This document shows positions 26,442-38,140 of a stretch of DNA of 64,000 bases, in pieces; position 1 is the first letter of the stretch, and every line of letters begins with the position of its first letter. Under the pieces are notes generated by a model, which saw only the letters and a list, made by a program, of their open reading frames with translations, had not been told where the DNA came from and searched no databases. A program made the position numbers and the translations under genes. The stretch lies in NCBI RefSeq assembly GCF_000701445.1, contig NZ_JNIX01000008.1, positions 1 through 64,000 on the forward strand, read 5' to 3'. The stretch comes from Brevundimonas bacteroides DSM 4726. Its GTDB lineage: Bacteria > Pseudomonadota > Alphaproteobacteria > Caulobacterales > Caulobacteraceae.

Positions 26442-27266
26442 GTGGCGCACGCGGCGTTCAGTATCGCGAAGGCGACCGGCCTGACGGACCCTGCAGGGCG
26501 ACGCAGGGCGGCGATCCTGCTGGGATCGATCGCCTTTCACGTCGCTGTCCTGACCCCGCTCGCGCTGCGGATGGTCGACACTTCGGATGCACCCGCGTTC
26601 GATGCGACGCCCTCGCCGATCTTCCTCGAAATAGAGCCGCGCCCGCTGCTGGAGGGGGAAACCGCGCGCGAGCCGACCTTCGCCCGCGCCGTCGAGACCA
26701 CGCCCGCCCTGTCCCGCGCCACGAACGCGGAGCGCACGCCCAGCCTCGATGACGAAGACGACATCCCCACGCCGCCCTCGCCCCGCATCGCCGCCGGAGC
26801 GCCGCCGGGATCGCCCCCCGCCCCGGCCAACGCCTGGCGCGTGACGCCCGAGAGCACCGGCGCGGCGATCGCCCGCTCCATGCGCACCGGCGCGGGCGGC
26901 TGCCGCATCATGGACGGACGCCTCGATCCCGGCGAGCAGGCGCTTTGCGACGAGCGGTTCAACGAGGCTGCCGGACGCGCCGGGCCGCTCGGTCCTCGCA
27001 CGCTGAACGCTTCCGAGGCCCGCCGCGAGGCCCAGTTCGCCCGCGACGGAGCTCAGGCCCTGGCCCAGTACGAGGCGCGGCGCCGTCCGCTTTCGGGTGG
27101 GGTGGGAATCGTCGGGCCGGGCGACTGTCCGGGCTCGAACCTGGGGGCCGGATGCGCGGGGGCCCATCTGGACCCGGCCATGCGCCAGGGGGCGACAACC
27201 GTGGGCAATCCCGGGATAGGGTTGAACGACCTGACGCCGATGCGGCCGATCCCCGGTTCGGAATAG
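26442..27266 (+). CDS. Membrane-anchored Pro-rich protein, TonB-like topology
   Basis: 274-residue protein with one N-terminal membrane helix (AAILLGSIAFHVAVLTPLAL, about residues 25-44), an acidic Pro-rich linker (PSPIFLEIEPRP; DDEDDIPTPPSPR) and a C-terminal domain with several Cys (GGCRIMDG, ALCDERF, DCPGSN, GAGCAG). The anchor and linker recall TonB/energy-coupling proteins, but no TonB C-terminal motif is visible. GTG start after GGGGAGG. Convergent with phoB, with a 3 bp gap. Function unknown. Confidence 0.65.
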   Translation: MAHAAFSIAKATGLTDPAGRRRAAILLGSIAFHVAVLTPLALRMVDTSDAPAFDATPSPIFLEIEPRPLLEGETAREPTFARAVETTPALSRATNAERTPSLDDEDDIPTPPSPRIAAGAPPGSPPAPANAWRVTPESTGAAIARSMRTGAGGCRIMDGRLDPGEQALCDERFNEAAGRAGPLGPRTLNASEARREAQFARDGAQALAQYEARRRPLSGGVGIVGPGDCPGSNLGAGCAGAHLDPAMRQGATTVGNPGIGLNDLTPMRPIPGSE

Positions 27267-27269
27267 GGT

Positions 27270-27959
27270 CTACCCCTCAAGATCCAGCGAATAGCCCGCC
27301 GACCGCACGGTCCGGATCGGATTGGCGCTCTCGTCGACGTTGAGCGCTTTCCGCAGGCGACCGACGTGGACGTCGACGGTCCGGGCCTCGACGTAGACGT
27401 CCGAGCCCCAGACCGCGTCCAGCAGCTGTTCGCGGCTGAACACCCGCCCCGGATGGCGCATGAAGTGGTCCAGCAGGCGGAACTCCGTCGGGCCCAGGTG
27501 CACCTCCTTGCCGGCGCGCTTCACCCGGTGGGCGACGCGGTCGATGATGATGTCGCCGTGGCCCACGCGGTCGTCGGCCAGGCCCGGACGAATGCGGCGC
27601 AGCACCGCCCGGATGCGGGCGATCAGCTCGGTCATCGAGAAAGGCTTGGTCAGGTAGTCGTCCGCCCCGGTATCCAGACCACGCACGCGGTCCGACTCCT
27701 CGCCCCGCGCGGTCAGCATGATGATCGGCAGGTTGCGCGTCTCGGGTCGGCCACGGATGCGACGGCAGACCTCGATCCCCGATACCTTGGGCAGCATCCA
27801 GTCGAGCAGGACGAGGTCGGGCTGACGCTCATCTATCTGGACAAGGCCTTCCTCGCCGTCGGCGGCGACGACGACGTCGTAGCCTTCCTTCTCGAGGTTG
27901 TACTGGAGGAGCGTCGCCAGCGCGTCCTCGTCTTCCATCACCAGGATATAGGGCTGCAC
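27270..27959 (-). CDS. phoB: Phosphate regulon response regulator PhoB
   Basis: 229-residue OmpR/PhoB-type regulator. The receiver domain has phosphoacceptor Asp53 (LLDWMLPKVSG) and the TKPF Lys near residue 105. The C-terminal winged helix ends in ARTVDVHVGRLRKAL and TVRSAGYSLD. Activated by PhoR under phosphate limitation, it binds Pho boxes such as the one before pstC. GTG start at 27959. Last gene of the phoU-phoB end of the cluster. Confidence 0.96.
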   Translation of the reverse strand: MQPYILVMEDEDALATLLQYNLEKEGYDVVVAADGEEGLVQIDERQPDLVLLDWMLPKVSGIEVCRRIRGRPETRNLPIIMLTARGEESDRVRGLDTGADDYLTKPFSMTELIARIRAVLRRIRPGLADDRVGHGDIIIDRVAHRVKRAGKEVHLGPTEFRLLDHFMRHPGRVFSREQLLDAVWGSDVYVEARTVDVHVGRLRKALNVDESANPIRTVRSAGYSLDLEG

Positions 27960-27984
27960 GATCTACTCTCCGTCGGGGCAGGCG

Positions 27985-28719
27985 TCAGTTGGCGGGCGGC
28001 GTCGGGCCGCTGAAATCGGCGTCCCAGTCGCCTGGCGAGGGCTGCCAGCGCGGCCGCTCGCCGGTCATCTCGTCGCCGGTAATCTCGTAGTGGATGACCT
28101 CGGCGATGTTGGTCGCGTGGTCGCCGATCCGTTCCAGGTTCTTGGCCATGAACAGCAGGTGGGTGCAGGCGCTGATCGTGCGCGGGTCGCCCATCATGTA
28201 GGTCAGCAGTTCGCGGAACAGGGCGTTGTAGTGTTCGTCAACCTCGTCGTCCGAGGCCCAGACGGCCATGGCCCGGTCGATCTCCGACGCCGTGTAGGCA
28301 TCCAGCACGTCGCGCAGCCGCATGGAAACCAGCTTGCCCATTCGTTCGATCGAGCGGGTCAACGGCTGCATGGGCTCGGTCTCGGCCAAAGACAGCGCCC
28401 GCTTGGCGATGTTCTTGGCCAGGTCCCCGGTACGCTCCAGATCGGTGGCCAGCTTCATGGCCGACAGGGTCTTCCTGAGGTCCGACGCCACGGGCTGGCG
28501 CAGCGCGATCAGGCGGATGGCCTTCTTCTCGATGTCGCGGTGCATGGCGTCGAGCTTGGAATCCCGTTCGACCACGGCACGGGCCAGGGCGATGTCGCGC
28601 CGGGCCACGCTTTCGACGGCGTCGGCGACCTGGGCCTCGGCCAAACCGCCCATGCGAGCGACCTCAGCCGTCAGCTGGTTGAGCTCGTCCCCATAGGCCT
28701 TGACGGTGTGCTGGTTCAT
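27985..28719 (-). CDS. phoU: Phosphate transport regulator PhoU
   Basis: 244-residue cytoplasmic protein of two three-helix bundles; MNQHTVKAYGDELNQLTAEV, then RDIEKKAIRLIALRQPVASD and the repeat-half motif THLLFMAKNLERIGDHATNI are diagnostic. PhoU links the Pst transporter to PhoR and damps signalling when phosphate is plentiful. It starts 8 bp after the pstB stop. Confidence 0.96.
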   Translation of the reverse strand: MNQHTVKAYGDELNQLTAEVARMGGLAEAQVADAVESVARRDIALARAVVERDSKLDAMHRDIEKKAIRLIALRQPVASDLRKTLSAMKLATDLERTGDLAKNIAKRALSLAETEPMQPLTRSIERMGKLVSMRLRDVLDAYTASEIDRAMAVWASDDEVDEHYNALFRELLTYMMGDPRTISACTHLLFMAKNLERIGDHATNIAEVIHYEITGDEMTGERPRWQPSPGDWDADFSGPTPPAN

Positions 28720-28727
28720 CAACGCCC

Positions 28728-29648
28728 TTAGCCGAACCGGCCGGTGATGTAGTCGAGCGTGCGCCGTTCGCGGGGATTCGTGAAGATTTCCTCGGTGTCG
28801 CCGTGCTCGACCAGGCGGCCGAGGTGAAAGAAGGCCGTTCGCTGGCTGACGCGGGCGGCCTGGGCCATGGAGTGGGTGACGATGACGATGCAGTAGCGTT
28901 CGCGCAGCTCGTCGATCAGCTCCTCGATCTTGGCCGTGGCGATGGGGTCCAGAGCCGAGCAGGGCTCGTCCATCAGGATGACTTCGGGATTGACCGCGAT
29001 TGCGCGGGCGATGACCAGGCGCTGCTGCTGGCCGCCTGACAGGCCGGTGCCGGCGGTGTGCAGCCGGTCTGCGACCTCGTCCCACAGGCCGGCGCGCTTG
29101 AGCGACGCCTCGACGATGCCGTCCATCTCCGCCTTAGAGTTCGTCAGGCCGTGGATGCGCGGGCCGTAGGCGACGTTCTCGTAGATGGTCTTGGGAAAGG
29201 GGTTCGGCTTCTGGAACACCATCCCCACCTGGGCGCGCAGAAGCACGGGGTCGACCGAGCGGGCGTTGACGTCCTGGCCGTCCATCAGGATCTGGCCGGT
29301 CACCTTGGCGCCCTGGATGGTGTCGTTCATCCGGTTGATGCAGCGCAGGAAGGTGGACTTGCCGCAGCCCGACGGGCCAATGAAGGCGGTGACTGTCTTG
29401 TCCGGGATGTCCAGGCTGATGCCGTGCAGCGCCTGCTTCTCGCCGTAGAAGACCGAGATGTCGCGCGCAGCGATCTTGGTCGGGCCGACCGGCGCCTTGG
29501 GGGCGGTGACAGTGGGCGTGAAGGACTCCTCGGACGCGGCCTCGCCCTGCGGCAGGACGGTCTCATCGCGACGGTTGGCGTCGGCCGTGGGCTCGGCGGT
29601 CGTGCCGCCCTCGCGGCCGTCGGGGCTGCGGAAGAAGGGGAGTTTCAT
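28728..29648 (-). CDS. pstB: Phosphate ABC transporter ATP-binding protein PstB
   Basis: ATPase of the high-affinity phosphate importer. Walker [10 protein letters not shown] at about residues 91-99, signature LSGGQQQR near 205, then [13 protein letters not shown] (Walker B). It is 306 residues against about 250 for the family because of a ~55-residue, low-complexity N-terminal extension rich in Glu, Thr and Ala. I used the ATG at 29648; a GTG at 29660, inside the end of pstA, is also possible. Confidence 0.95.
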   Translation of the reverse strand: MKLPFFRSPDGREGGTTAEPTADANRRDETVLPQGEAASEESFTPTVTAPKAPVGPTKIAARDISVFYGEKQALHGISLDIPDKTVTAFIGPSGCGKSTFLRCINRMNDTIQGAKVTGQILMDGQDVNARSVDPVLLRAQVGMVFQKPNPFPKTIYENVAYGPRIHGLTNSKAEMDGIVEASLKRAGLWDEVADRLHTAGTGLSGGQQQRLVIARAIAVNPEVILMDEPCSALDPIATAKIEELIDELRERYCIVIVTHSMAQAARVSQRTAFFHLGRLVEHGDTEEIFTNPRERRTLDYITGRFG

Positions 29649-29653
29649 TGCAC

Positions 29654-30952
29654 TTACCACCGGCGTTCGAACCGCCGGCGCAGCAGGATGGCGGCGGCGT
29701 TCATGACGATCATGAAGGCGAGGAGAACCAGGATCGCGGCGGCTGTCCGTTCGTGGAAGGCCAGCTCGGATGCGTTCTCCCAGATGTAGACGAGCGACGG
29801 CAGGGCGCCCGCCGGCTCGGTGATGGCGCCCGGGATGCCCGGCACGAAGCTGACCATGCCGATCAACAAGAGCGGCGCGGTCTCGCCGAGCGCATGGGCC
29901 ATGGAGATGATGGTGCCCGTCATGACGCCCGGCATGGCCAGGGGCAGGACGTGGTGGAAGACTGTCTGTGTCTTGGACGCGCCCATGGCCAGCGCGGCCT
30001 CGCGGATCGAGGGCGGCACCGCCTTCAGCGACGACCGCGTGGCGATGATGATGGTCGGCAGCGCCATGAGCGCCAGCACCAGCCCCCCGACCAGCGGCGA
30101 GGAGCGCGGCAGGTGGGCGACATTGATGAAGAGGGCCAGACCCAGTAGGCCGTAGACGATCGACGGCACCGCCGCGAGGTTGTTGATGTTGACCTCGATC
30201 AGGTCGGTGATCCGGCCCTTCCGGGCGAACTCTTCCAGATAAACCGCCGCGCCGACGCCCAGCGGAATGGCGATCAGCGCCGTGACGAGCAGCATCAGCG
30301 CCGAGCCGACGACGGCGCCCAGAACACCAGCCAGCTCCGGCTCGGTCGAGTCGCCTTGCGTGAACAGCAGGCTGTTGAAGCCGGTGGTGACAGTGCCGTC
30401 GCGCTTGAGCGCATCCAGCCAGTCCATCTGCTGATCCGAGATGCGGCGCAGTTCGGCGGGCTCAGACCGCTTGATCTTGCCCTTCAGATAGAGGTCGGCG
30501 TCGTCCGACACCGGCGCGGTGATCTGGACCGTCTGGCCGATCACCGAGGGGTCCTCGCGCACCAGTTGGGCGGCGCGGAACTTGAGCTCGGAGGACAGCA
30601 GGGTGCGATAGGCGTTGGCCTGCGTCCCCTGGGCGTCGTCGGTCACGCCCATGGCCGCCAGCCGCTGCTGCGCCACCATCAGCTGAAAGTTGGTGCCCTG
30701 CGGATAGTCGCGGTCGATGCGGGCCGGGTCCATGTAGACCGGCACGGTGATCTGGTTGGCGTAGAAGGCCGTGTGCCCCTGCTCGATGATGCGGCCGAGC
30801 AGCAGCACGAGGAACCCGAGCGCAACCGCGATGGCCAGAAGGCCATAGGTGCGGAACCGCGCCTCACGGGCATAGCGGCGCTTCAGCCCCTTCTGCAGGG
30901 CGTCGGCGCGGGCCGCGCGGACCGCGCCGGGATCGACGGTCGCGTCAGTCAT
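29654..30952 (-). CDS. pstA: Phosphate ABC transporter permease PstA
   Basis: Inner-membrane permease subunit, 432 residues. A long N-terminal periplasmic segment (about residues 55-190, DUF3333-type in alphaproteobacteria) precedes the permease core. The EAA-like loop is in [20 protein letters not shown]. Starts inside the end of pstC (8 bp overlap), so subunits are translated together. Confidence 0.95.
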   Translation of the reverse strand: MTDATVDPGAVRAARADALQKGLKRRYAREARFRTYGLLAIAVALGFLVLLLGRIIEQGHTAFYANQITVPVYMDPARIDRDYPQGTNFQLMVAQQRLAAMGVTDDAQGTQANAYRTLLSSELKFRAAQLVREDPSVIGQTVQITAPVSDDADLYLKGKIKRSEPAELRRISDQQMDWLDALKRDGTVTTGFNSLLFTQGDSTEPELAGVLGAVVGSALMLLVTALIAIPLGVGAAVYLEEFARKGRITDLIEVNINNLAAVPSIVYGLLGLALFINVAHLPRSSPLVGGLVLALMALPTIIIATRSSLKAVPPSIREAALAMGASKTQTVFHHVLPLAMPGVMTGTIISMAHALGETAPLLLIGMVSFVPGIPGAITEPAGALPSLVYIWENASELAFHERTAAAILVLLAFMIVMNAAAILLRRRFERRW

Positions 30953-32375
30953 ACTGTTCCCGATAGGTCTGGACGATCCGCTGGGCGACGATGTTCAGCA
31001 GCAGGGTCACGAGGAACAGCGTCAGGCCGAGGCCGAAGGCGGCGAGCGTCTTGGCGCTGTCGAACTCCTGATCGCCGGTCAGAAGCGTCACGATCTGCAC
31101 GGTGACGGTGGTGACGGTGTCGAGCGGATTGAAGGTCAGGTTGGCTGCCAGACCCGCCGCCATGGTCACGATCATGGTCTCACCGATGGCCCGCGACACG
31201 GCCAGCAGCAGCGCACCTGCGATACCCGGAAGCGCGGCGGGAAGGAGGACGCGGCTGACGGTCTCGGACTTGGTCGCGCCCATCGCGTAGGAGCCGTCGC
31301 GCAGACTCTGCGGCACGGCGTTGATGATGTCGTCCGACAGCGAGGACACGAACGGGATCAGCATGATCCCCATGACGGCACCCGCGACCAGGGCCATCTG
31401 GTTCTGAACCAGCATCAGATACTGCCCGAGCCCATCCAGCGGCCCGCCAACCAGAAGGGCCCCGAAGCCGTTAAAGAACTCGCGGAAGGCCGGCCCGACC
31501 GTCAGGGCGGCGAAGAAGCCGTAGACCACGGTCGGAACGCCCGCGAGCACCTCCAGCAGGGGCTTGACCACGCCGCGCGTCACCGGCCCGGCGTATTCCG
31601 AGAGATAGATGGCCGAGAACAGGCCGACCGGCGCCGCCACCGCCATGGCGATCAGCATGATCAGGAAGGTGCCGGCGAACAGCGGAACGGCGCCGAAGGC
31701 CCCAGTCGACCCGACCTGGTCGGCGCGGATGGCGGTCTGGGGGCTCCACTGGGTGCCGAACAGGAACTCGGTCACCGGCACCCGCTCGAAGAAGCGCAGG
31801 GCGTCGAACAAGAGCGAGAAGACGATGCCCACGGTCGTCAGGATGGCGACCACCGAGCAGGCGAACAGCAAGGCCCCGATCCAGGTCTCGACGCGGTTCC
31901 GCGCCCGCATGTTCGGCCCAATCTGGGCGAAGGCGAGCAGGCCGCCCAGCACCGCCGCGATCAGGGCTCCGGCGATGGAGCCCCACAGCAGGGTCCGCTG
32001 GATGCTGGCCGACCGCGCGGCCTCGGACTGGAGCAGAGTGTCGAACGGCGCGTCCCAGGTCTGGAACGGGCGCTGGCCCTCGCCCAGCAGGCGGGCGTCG
32101 TTCAGGAAGGCGTCGCGCCGGAACGGCTCCATCTCCTGCACCGCCTCGGGCAAGCCTGCGGACACCAGGTTCTGGCTGACCGGCCCGGAGAAGATCCCGG
32201 CCAGGATGATGATGGCCAGCGCCGGAACCGCCACCCAGATCAAGGCGTAGTAGCCGTGCTGCTGGGGCCGGGAATGCGGCTTGGCCCCGGCGAACCGGCG
32301 CTTGGCCACGGCCAGGCCGACCGCATAGGCGGCGAGGGCCAGAACGGCGACCACGGGAATCAGAAACCAGATCAT
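30945..32375 (-). CDS. pstC: Phosphate ABC transporter permease PstC
   Basis: Inner-membrane permease partner of PstA; 476 residues, longer than the ~320-residue enterobacterial form because of an N-terminal extension with extra membrane segments. The EAA-like loop is in LRDGSYAMGATKSETVSRVL. First gene after the Pho box; no pstS precedes it, so the binding protein must be encoded elsewhere. Confidence 0.94.
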   Translation of the reverse strand: MIWFLIPVVAVLALAAYAVGLAVAKRRFAGAKPHSRPQQHGYYALIWVAVPALAIIILAGIFSGPVSQNLVSAGLPEAVQEMEPFRRDAFLNDARLLGEGQRPFQTWDAPFDTLLQSEAARSASIQRTLLWGSIAGALIAAVLGGLLAFAQIGPNMRARNRVETWIGALLFACSVVAILTTVGIVFSLLFDALRFFERVPVTEFLFGTQWSPQTAIRADQVGSTGAFGAVPLFAGTFLIMLIAMAVAAPVGLFSAIYLSEYAGPVTRGVVKPLLEVLAGVPTVVYGFFAALTVGPAFREFFNGFGALLVGGPLDGLGQYLMLVQNQMALVAGAVMGIMLIPFVSSLSDDIINAVPQSLRDGSYAMGATKSETVSRVLLPAALPGIAGALLLAVSRAIGETMIVTMAAGLAANLTFNPLDTVTTVTVQIVTLLTGDQEFDSAKTLAAFGLGLTLFLVTLLLNIVAQRIVQTYREQYD

Positions 32376-32466
32376 CAGGCCCCTAGCGACACGCGCCGGA
32401 ATCAGAGGGCGCGCCGATCATCGGCCCGTCTCGCGGCGGAAACTGCCCTCGGATGGTCAGCGGATT

Positions 32467-32484
32467 AGGACGGTTCCATGACAG
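32467..32484 (-). promoter_or_regulatory. Pho box upstream of pstC
   Basis: Read on the minus strand, CTGTCAT (32478-32484), GGAA, CCGTCCT (32467-32473): two 7 bp half-sites at an 11 bp period, close to the PhoB consensus of CTGTCAT repeats. It lies about 90 bp upstream of the pstC start, in the gap between phoR and pstC, as expected for PhoB activation of pstCAB-phoU-phoB. Confidence 0.75.
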
Positions 32485-32520
32485 TTCTGCAAAGGCGACG
32501 GTCGGCCTGTCGCGCCCCCG

Positions 32521-33936
32521 TCACGCGGCGTTCAAGGTCGCATGGCCCACGACGGAAAGCGCTGCCGGCTGCGGGAAGTAGGCGACCAGAACCGTGCCCT
32601 CACCGGGGATGCTCTCGACCACGAGGCCACCTCGGTGCCGGTTGACGATGTGCTTGACGATGGCGAGCCCGAGCCCTGTCCCCGGCCGGTCCCCGCTCTT
32701 CTGGCCTTCCACGCGATAGAAGCGTTCGGTCAGACGCGGCAGATGCTCGCGCTGCATGCCCGGCCCGTGGTCACGCACGGCGACGGCGACGTACCGAGCG
32801 CCGGGATCGCGGTCCGGCGTCAGCAGCGACAGCCGCGTCGCGCCGGGCAGCCTCGCCGCTCCAGCGGCGTCGGCGTCGAGGTCGCCCCGAATGGTAAGCT
32901 CGACCATGCCTCCGACCGGCGAGTATTTGATGGCGTTGTCCGTCAGGTTCTGGATCACCTGGACGATCTCGTCGCGGTCGCCGGTGATGCGCGCCTCGCC
33001 CGGCGGCGTGTCCAGCAGCACCGTCACGCCCTTCTCCTGCGACAGCACGCTGACCGCGTCGACCACGTCCGACGCAGCCCGCGCCACATCGACCCGGCCC
33101 GAGGGCGGAATGTGCTCGTTCAGCTCGATGCGGCTGAGCGACAGCAGGTCCGCGACCAGACGGCTCATGCGGTTGGCCTGGGTCGCCATGATGTCGAGAA
33201 AGCGGTCCCGCGCGACCATGTCGTCACGCGCATGGCCCTTCAGCGTCTCGATAAAGCCGCTCAGCGAAGCCAGCGGCGTGCGGAGCTCGTGGCTGGCGTT
33301 GGCCAGGAAGTCGACCCGCATCAGCTCCATGCGCCGCACGTCGGTCTCGTCGCGCAGGCCCAGGATCGCCGTCGGCCGCCCGCCGCGATTGCCAGCCAGA
33401 GGCCGGACCCAAGCCTTCCAGTGCCGCTCTCGCGACCCTGCGGCCGTATAGTCCGTGGTCCGACTGACCCCGCCGAACAACGCCTCGTCCACGGCCTCCA
33501 GCACGCCGGGATCGCGCATCGCCGAGACCAGCAGCCCGCCTTCACGCGGAATACGCAGCAGGTCCCGCGCGGCGCTGTTGGCCAGCACAATCCGGCGCCC
33601 CGCGATATCGTCGGCCTCGCCGCCCGAGACGATCATGATGGGATCATCCAGCGCCTCGAACACCGCCTCCAGAAGCCGCGCGTCCTCACCATCCGCCGTC
33701 GGCACCACGGTCATCACGCCCGGCTCCTGCGCTGTGGAACCCGCCGTCGGCCGACTTCCAAGCCAGGTCACCACGCCCACCAGCGCCGCACCGGCGAGCA
33801 GCCACATCGCCATATCGGGCCGCGCGGCCGCCAGCAGCAGCATGATGACAACGGCCACGCCGCCGGTCGTACTGGCTGTCCACAGCCGGGAACTGGGGAG
33901 AGGCGCGACGGGCGAAGGGCTATCGGAATAGGGCAT
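32521..33936 (-). CDS. phoR: Phosphate regulon sensor histidine kinase PhoR
   Basis: 471-residue membrane kinase: two N-terminal hydrophobic segments (about residues 26-58), a PAS-like region, HisKA with His216 in LANASHELRTPLASL, and an HATPase domain with NLTDNAIKYSP (N box), DHGPGM (G1) and GTGLGLAIVKHI (G2). It phosphorylates PhoB. The adjacent pst genes and phoB confirm the assignment. Divergent from the MHYT kinase gene. Confidence 0.93.
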   Translation of the reverse strand: MPYSDSPSPVAPLPSSRLWTASTTGGVAVVIMLLLAAARPDMAMWLLAGAALVGVVTWLGSRPTAGSTAQEPGVMTVVPTADGEDARLLEAVFEALDDPIMIVSGGEADDIAGRRIVLANSAARDLLRIPREGGLLVSAMRDPGVLEAVDEALFGGVSRTTDYTAAGSRERHWKAWVRPLAGNRGGRPTAILGLRDETDVRRMELMRVDFLANASHELRTPLASLSGFIETLKGHARDDMVARDRFLDIMATQANRMSRLVADLLSLSRIELNEHIPPSGRVDVARAASDVVDAVSVLSQEKGVTVLLDTPPGEARITGDRDEIVQVIQNLTDNAIKYSPVGGMVELTIRGDLDADAAGAARLPGATRLSLLTPDRDPGARYVAVAVRDHGPGMQREHLPRLTERFYRVEGQKSGDRPGTGLGLAIVKHIVNRHRGGLVVESIPGEGTVLVAYFPQPAALSVVGHATLNAA

Positions 33937-34006
33937 CAGTCATCCGGCCGGGCCAGAGCCGGCGCTCTCGATTCGGCCGACCCTAGCATCAGGGCGCGGC
34001 GGGACC

Positions 34007-36391
<2,385 letters not shown>

Positions 36392-36407
36392 GCCCTTCGG
36401 GGGAAGT

Positions 36408-36623
36408 CTATTCGTAGCCGTGGGCGGCTTCGTTGATGACCTGGCTGGGCATCTTGGAAAAATCGACCGCGATCGGGGCGGTCGCGGCGGCCTTGGCCTG
36501 GAAGGTCTTGATGACGTGTTCCAGGCGGCGGCGCACCTCCTGCTCGGCCTCGGCGCCGGGTTCGAGGTTCAGGGGGGCCAGGCAGAAGTCGATGATGGCC
36601 TGGGGTCTGCTGAGCGGTTCCAT
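36408..36623 (-). CDS. Small conserved-looking protein after aceA
   Basis: 71-residue cytoplasmic protein (MEPLSRPQAIIDFCLAPLNL, then EVRRRLEHVIKTFQAK). No family recognised. It begins 22 bp after the aceA stop on the same strand and is preceded by GGAAACAA, so it is probably co-transcribed with isocitrate lyase. Function unknown. Confidence 0.6.
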   Translation of the reverse strand: MEPLSRPQAIIDFCLAPLNLEPGAEAEQEVRRRLEHVIKTFQAKAAATAPIAVDFSKMPSQVINEAAHGYE

Positions 36624-36645
36624 GGGTTGTTTCCTTTCAGTCTGA

Positions 36646-37920
36646 TCAGGCCGCGAACTGCGCGGTTTCGGTCGAGTCCTTCAGCGCCGTCGTGGATGAC
36701 GTGCCGTTGGAGATGACGGTGGCCACCTGGTCGAAGTAGCCGGTGCCGACCTCGCGCTGGTGACGCGTGGCCGTGTAGCCGATGGCCTCGTTGGCGAACT
36801 CGCGCTGTTGCAGCTCCGAATAGGCCGCCATGCCGCGGTCGCGGTAGCCATCGGCCAGCTCGAACATCGAGTTGTTGAGCGCGTGGAACCCGGCGAGCGT
36901 CACGAACTGGAACTTGTAGCCCATGGCCCCCAGCTCGCGCTGGAACTTGGCGATGGTGGCGTCGTCAAGCTTGGCCTTCCAGTTGAAGGAGGGCGAGCAG
37001 TTGTAGGCCATCAGCTTGCCCGGATACTGCTTCTGGACCGCCTCGGCGAACTTCTTCGCATCGTCCAGATCGGGGTGCGAGGTCTCCCACCACAGCAGGT
37101 CCGCGATCTTGGCGTAGGACAGGCCGCGCGCGATGCAGTGCTCCAGCCCCGTGCCTTCCTTGAGGCGATAGAAGCCTTCGACCGTGCGGTTGTCGCGGTC
37201 GATGAAGGGGTGGTCGCGCTCGTCGATGTCCGAGGTGATCAGCTGGGCGCTCTCGGCGTCGGTGCGGGCGACGGTGATCGTCGGCGCGCCCATGACGTCG
37301 GCGGCGAGGCGCGCGGCGATCAGGTTGCGCTCATGGGCCTGGGTCGGGATCAGGACCTTGCCGCCCAGGTGGCCGCATTTCTTTTCCGACGCCAGCTGGT
37401 CCTCGAAGTGGACGCCGGCGGCGCCCGCCTCGATGAAGGCCTTCATGATCTCGAAGCTGTTCAGCGGCCCGCCGAAGCCGGCCTCGGCGTCGGCGACGAT
37501 CGGCACGAACCAGTCGCGCTTGGCCCCGCCCTCGGCGTGCTCGATCTGGTCGGCGCGCTGCAGGGTGCGGTTGATGCGGCGGCACAGCTCGGGCGCGGCG
37601 TTGGCCGGATACAGCGACTGGTCCGGATACATGGCCCCGGCGGTGTTGGCGTCGGCCGCGACCTGCCAGCCCGACAGATAGATAGCCTTCAGGCCCGCGC
37701 GGACCATCTGCATGGCCTGGTTGCCGGTCACGGCGCCCAGGGCGTTGATGTAGGGCTCGGAGTGCAGCAGCTCCCACAGGCGGTTGGCGCCGCGTTCGGC
37801 CAGGGTGTGGGTGATCGGCACCGAGCCGCGCAGACGCAGGACGTCCTCGGGCGTGTAGGGGCGCTCGATGCCGTCGAAGCGGCCGGCGGGGGCGGGAACG
37901 AGGTCGGCGAAGGTCGTCAT
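36646..37920 (-). CDS. aceA: Isocitrate lyase
   Basis: Cytoplasmic enzyme splitting isocitrate into glyoxylate and succinate, first step of the glyoxylate shunt. 424 residues, normal for the bacterial class; the catalytic KKCGHLGG motif is near residue 178, with GYFDQVA near the C-terminus. The 190 bp upstream hold inverted repeats shared with the divergent regulator gene. Fits acetate assimilation with acs. Confidence 0.97.
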   Translation of the reverse strand: MTTFADLVPAPAGRFDGIERPYTPEDVLRLRGSVPITHTLAERGANRLWELLHSEPYINALGAVTGNQAMQMVRAGLKAIYLSGWQVAADANTAGAMYPDQSLYPANAAPELCRRINRTLQRADQIEHAEGGAKRDWFVPIVADAEAGFGGPLNSFEIMKAFIEAGAAGVHFEDQLASEKKCGHLGGKVLIPTQAHERNLIAARLAADVMGAPTITVARTDAESAQLITSDIDERDHPFIDRDNRTVEGFYRLKEGTGLEHCIARGLSYAKIADLLWWETSHPDLDDAKKFAEAVQKQYPGKLMAYNCSPSFNWKAKLDDATIAKFQRELGAMGYKFQFVTLAGFHALNNSMFELADGYRDRGMAAYSELQQREFANEAIGYTATRHQREVGTGYFDQVATVISNGTSSTTALKDSTETAQFAA

Positions 37921-38027
37921 GGCGGGCTCTCGAGGTCGATGCGGTGGGACGAAGGTCGTCCGGTGCGCCTAGAGAACACGCGGTTGTCGGATTTGATACA
38001 GCCGAGCGGCTCGGTGCAGTGTCAGTT

Positions 38028-38067
38028 TGTCATGATATGACATTGGCTGATCAGTGATGATATGACA
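38028..38067. promoter_or_regulatory. Repeated operator between aceA and its divergent regulator
   Basis: TGTCAT-GAT-ATGACA at 38028-38042 is an inverted repeat with perfect 6 bp arms. The half-site TGATATGACA (38033-38042) recurs exactly at 38058-38067, 25 bp away, about 2.5 helical turns. The sites lie between the aceA and regulator start codons, so the divergent RamB/ScfR-type regulator is the likely ligand. Confidence 0.65.
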
Positions 38068-38140
38068 AAGTCGCGCCCGTCTCGCCGAAGGCTGGCACCA
38101 AGCGGTTGTTTGAATGGCCTTCGGCCAAAAGGAAAAGCGC

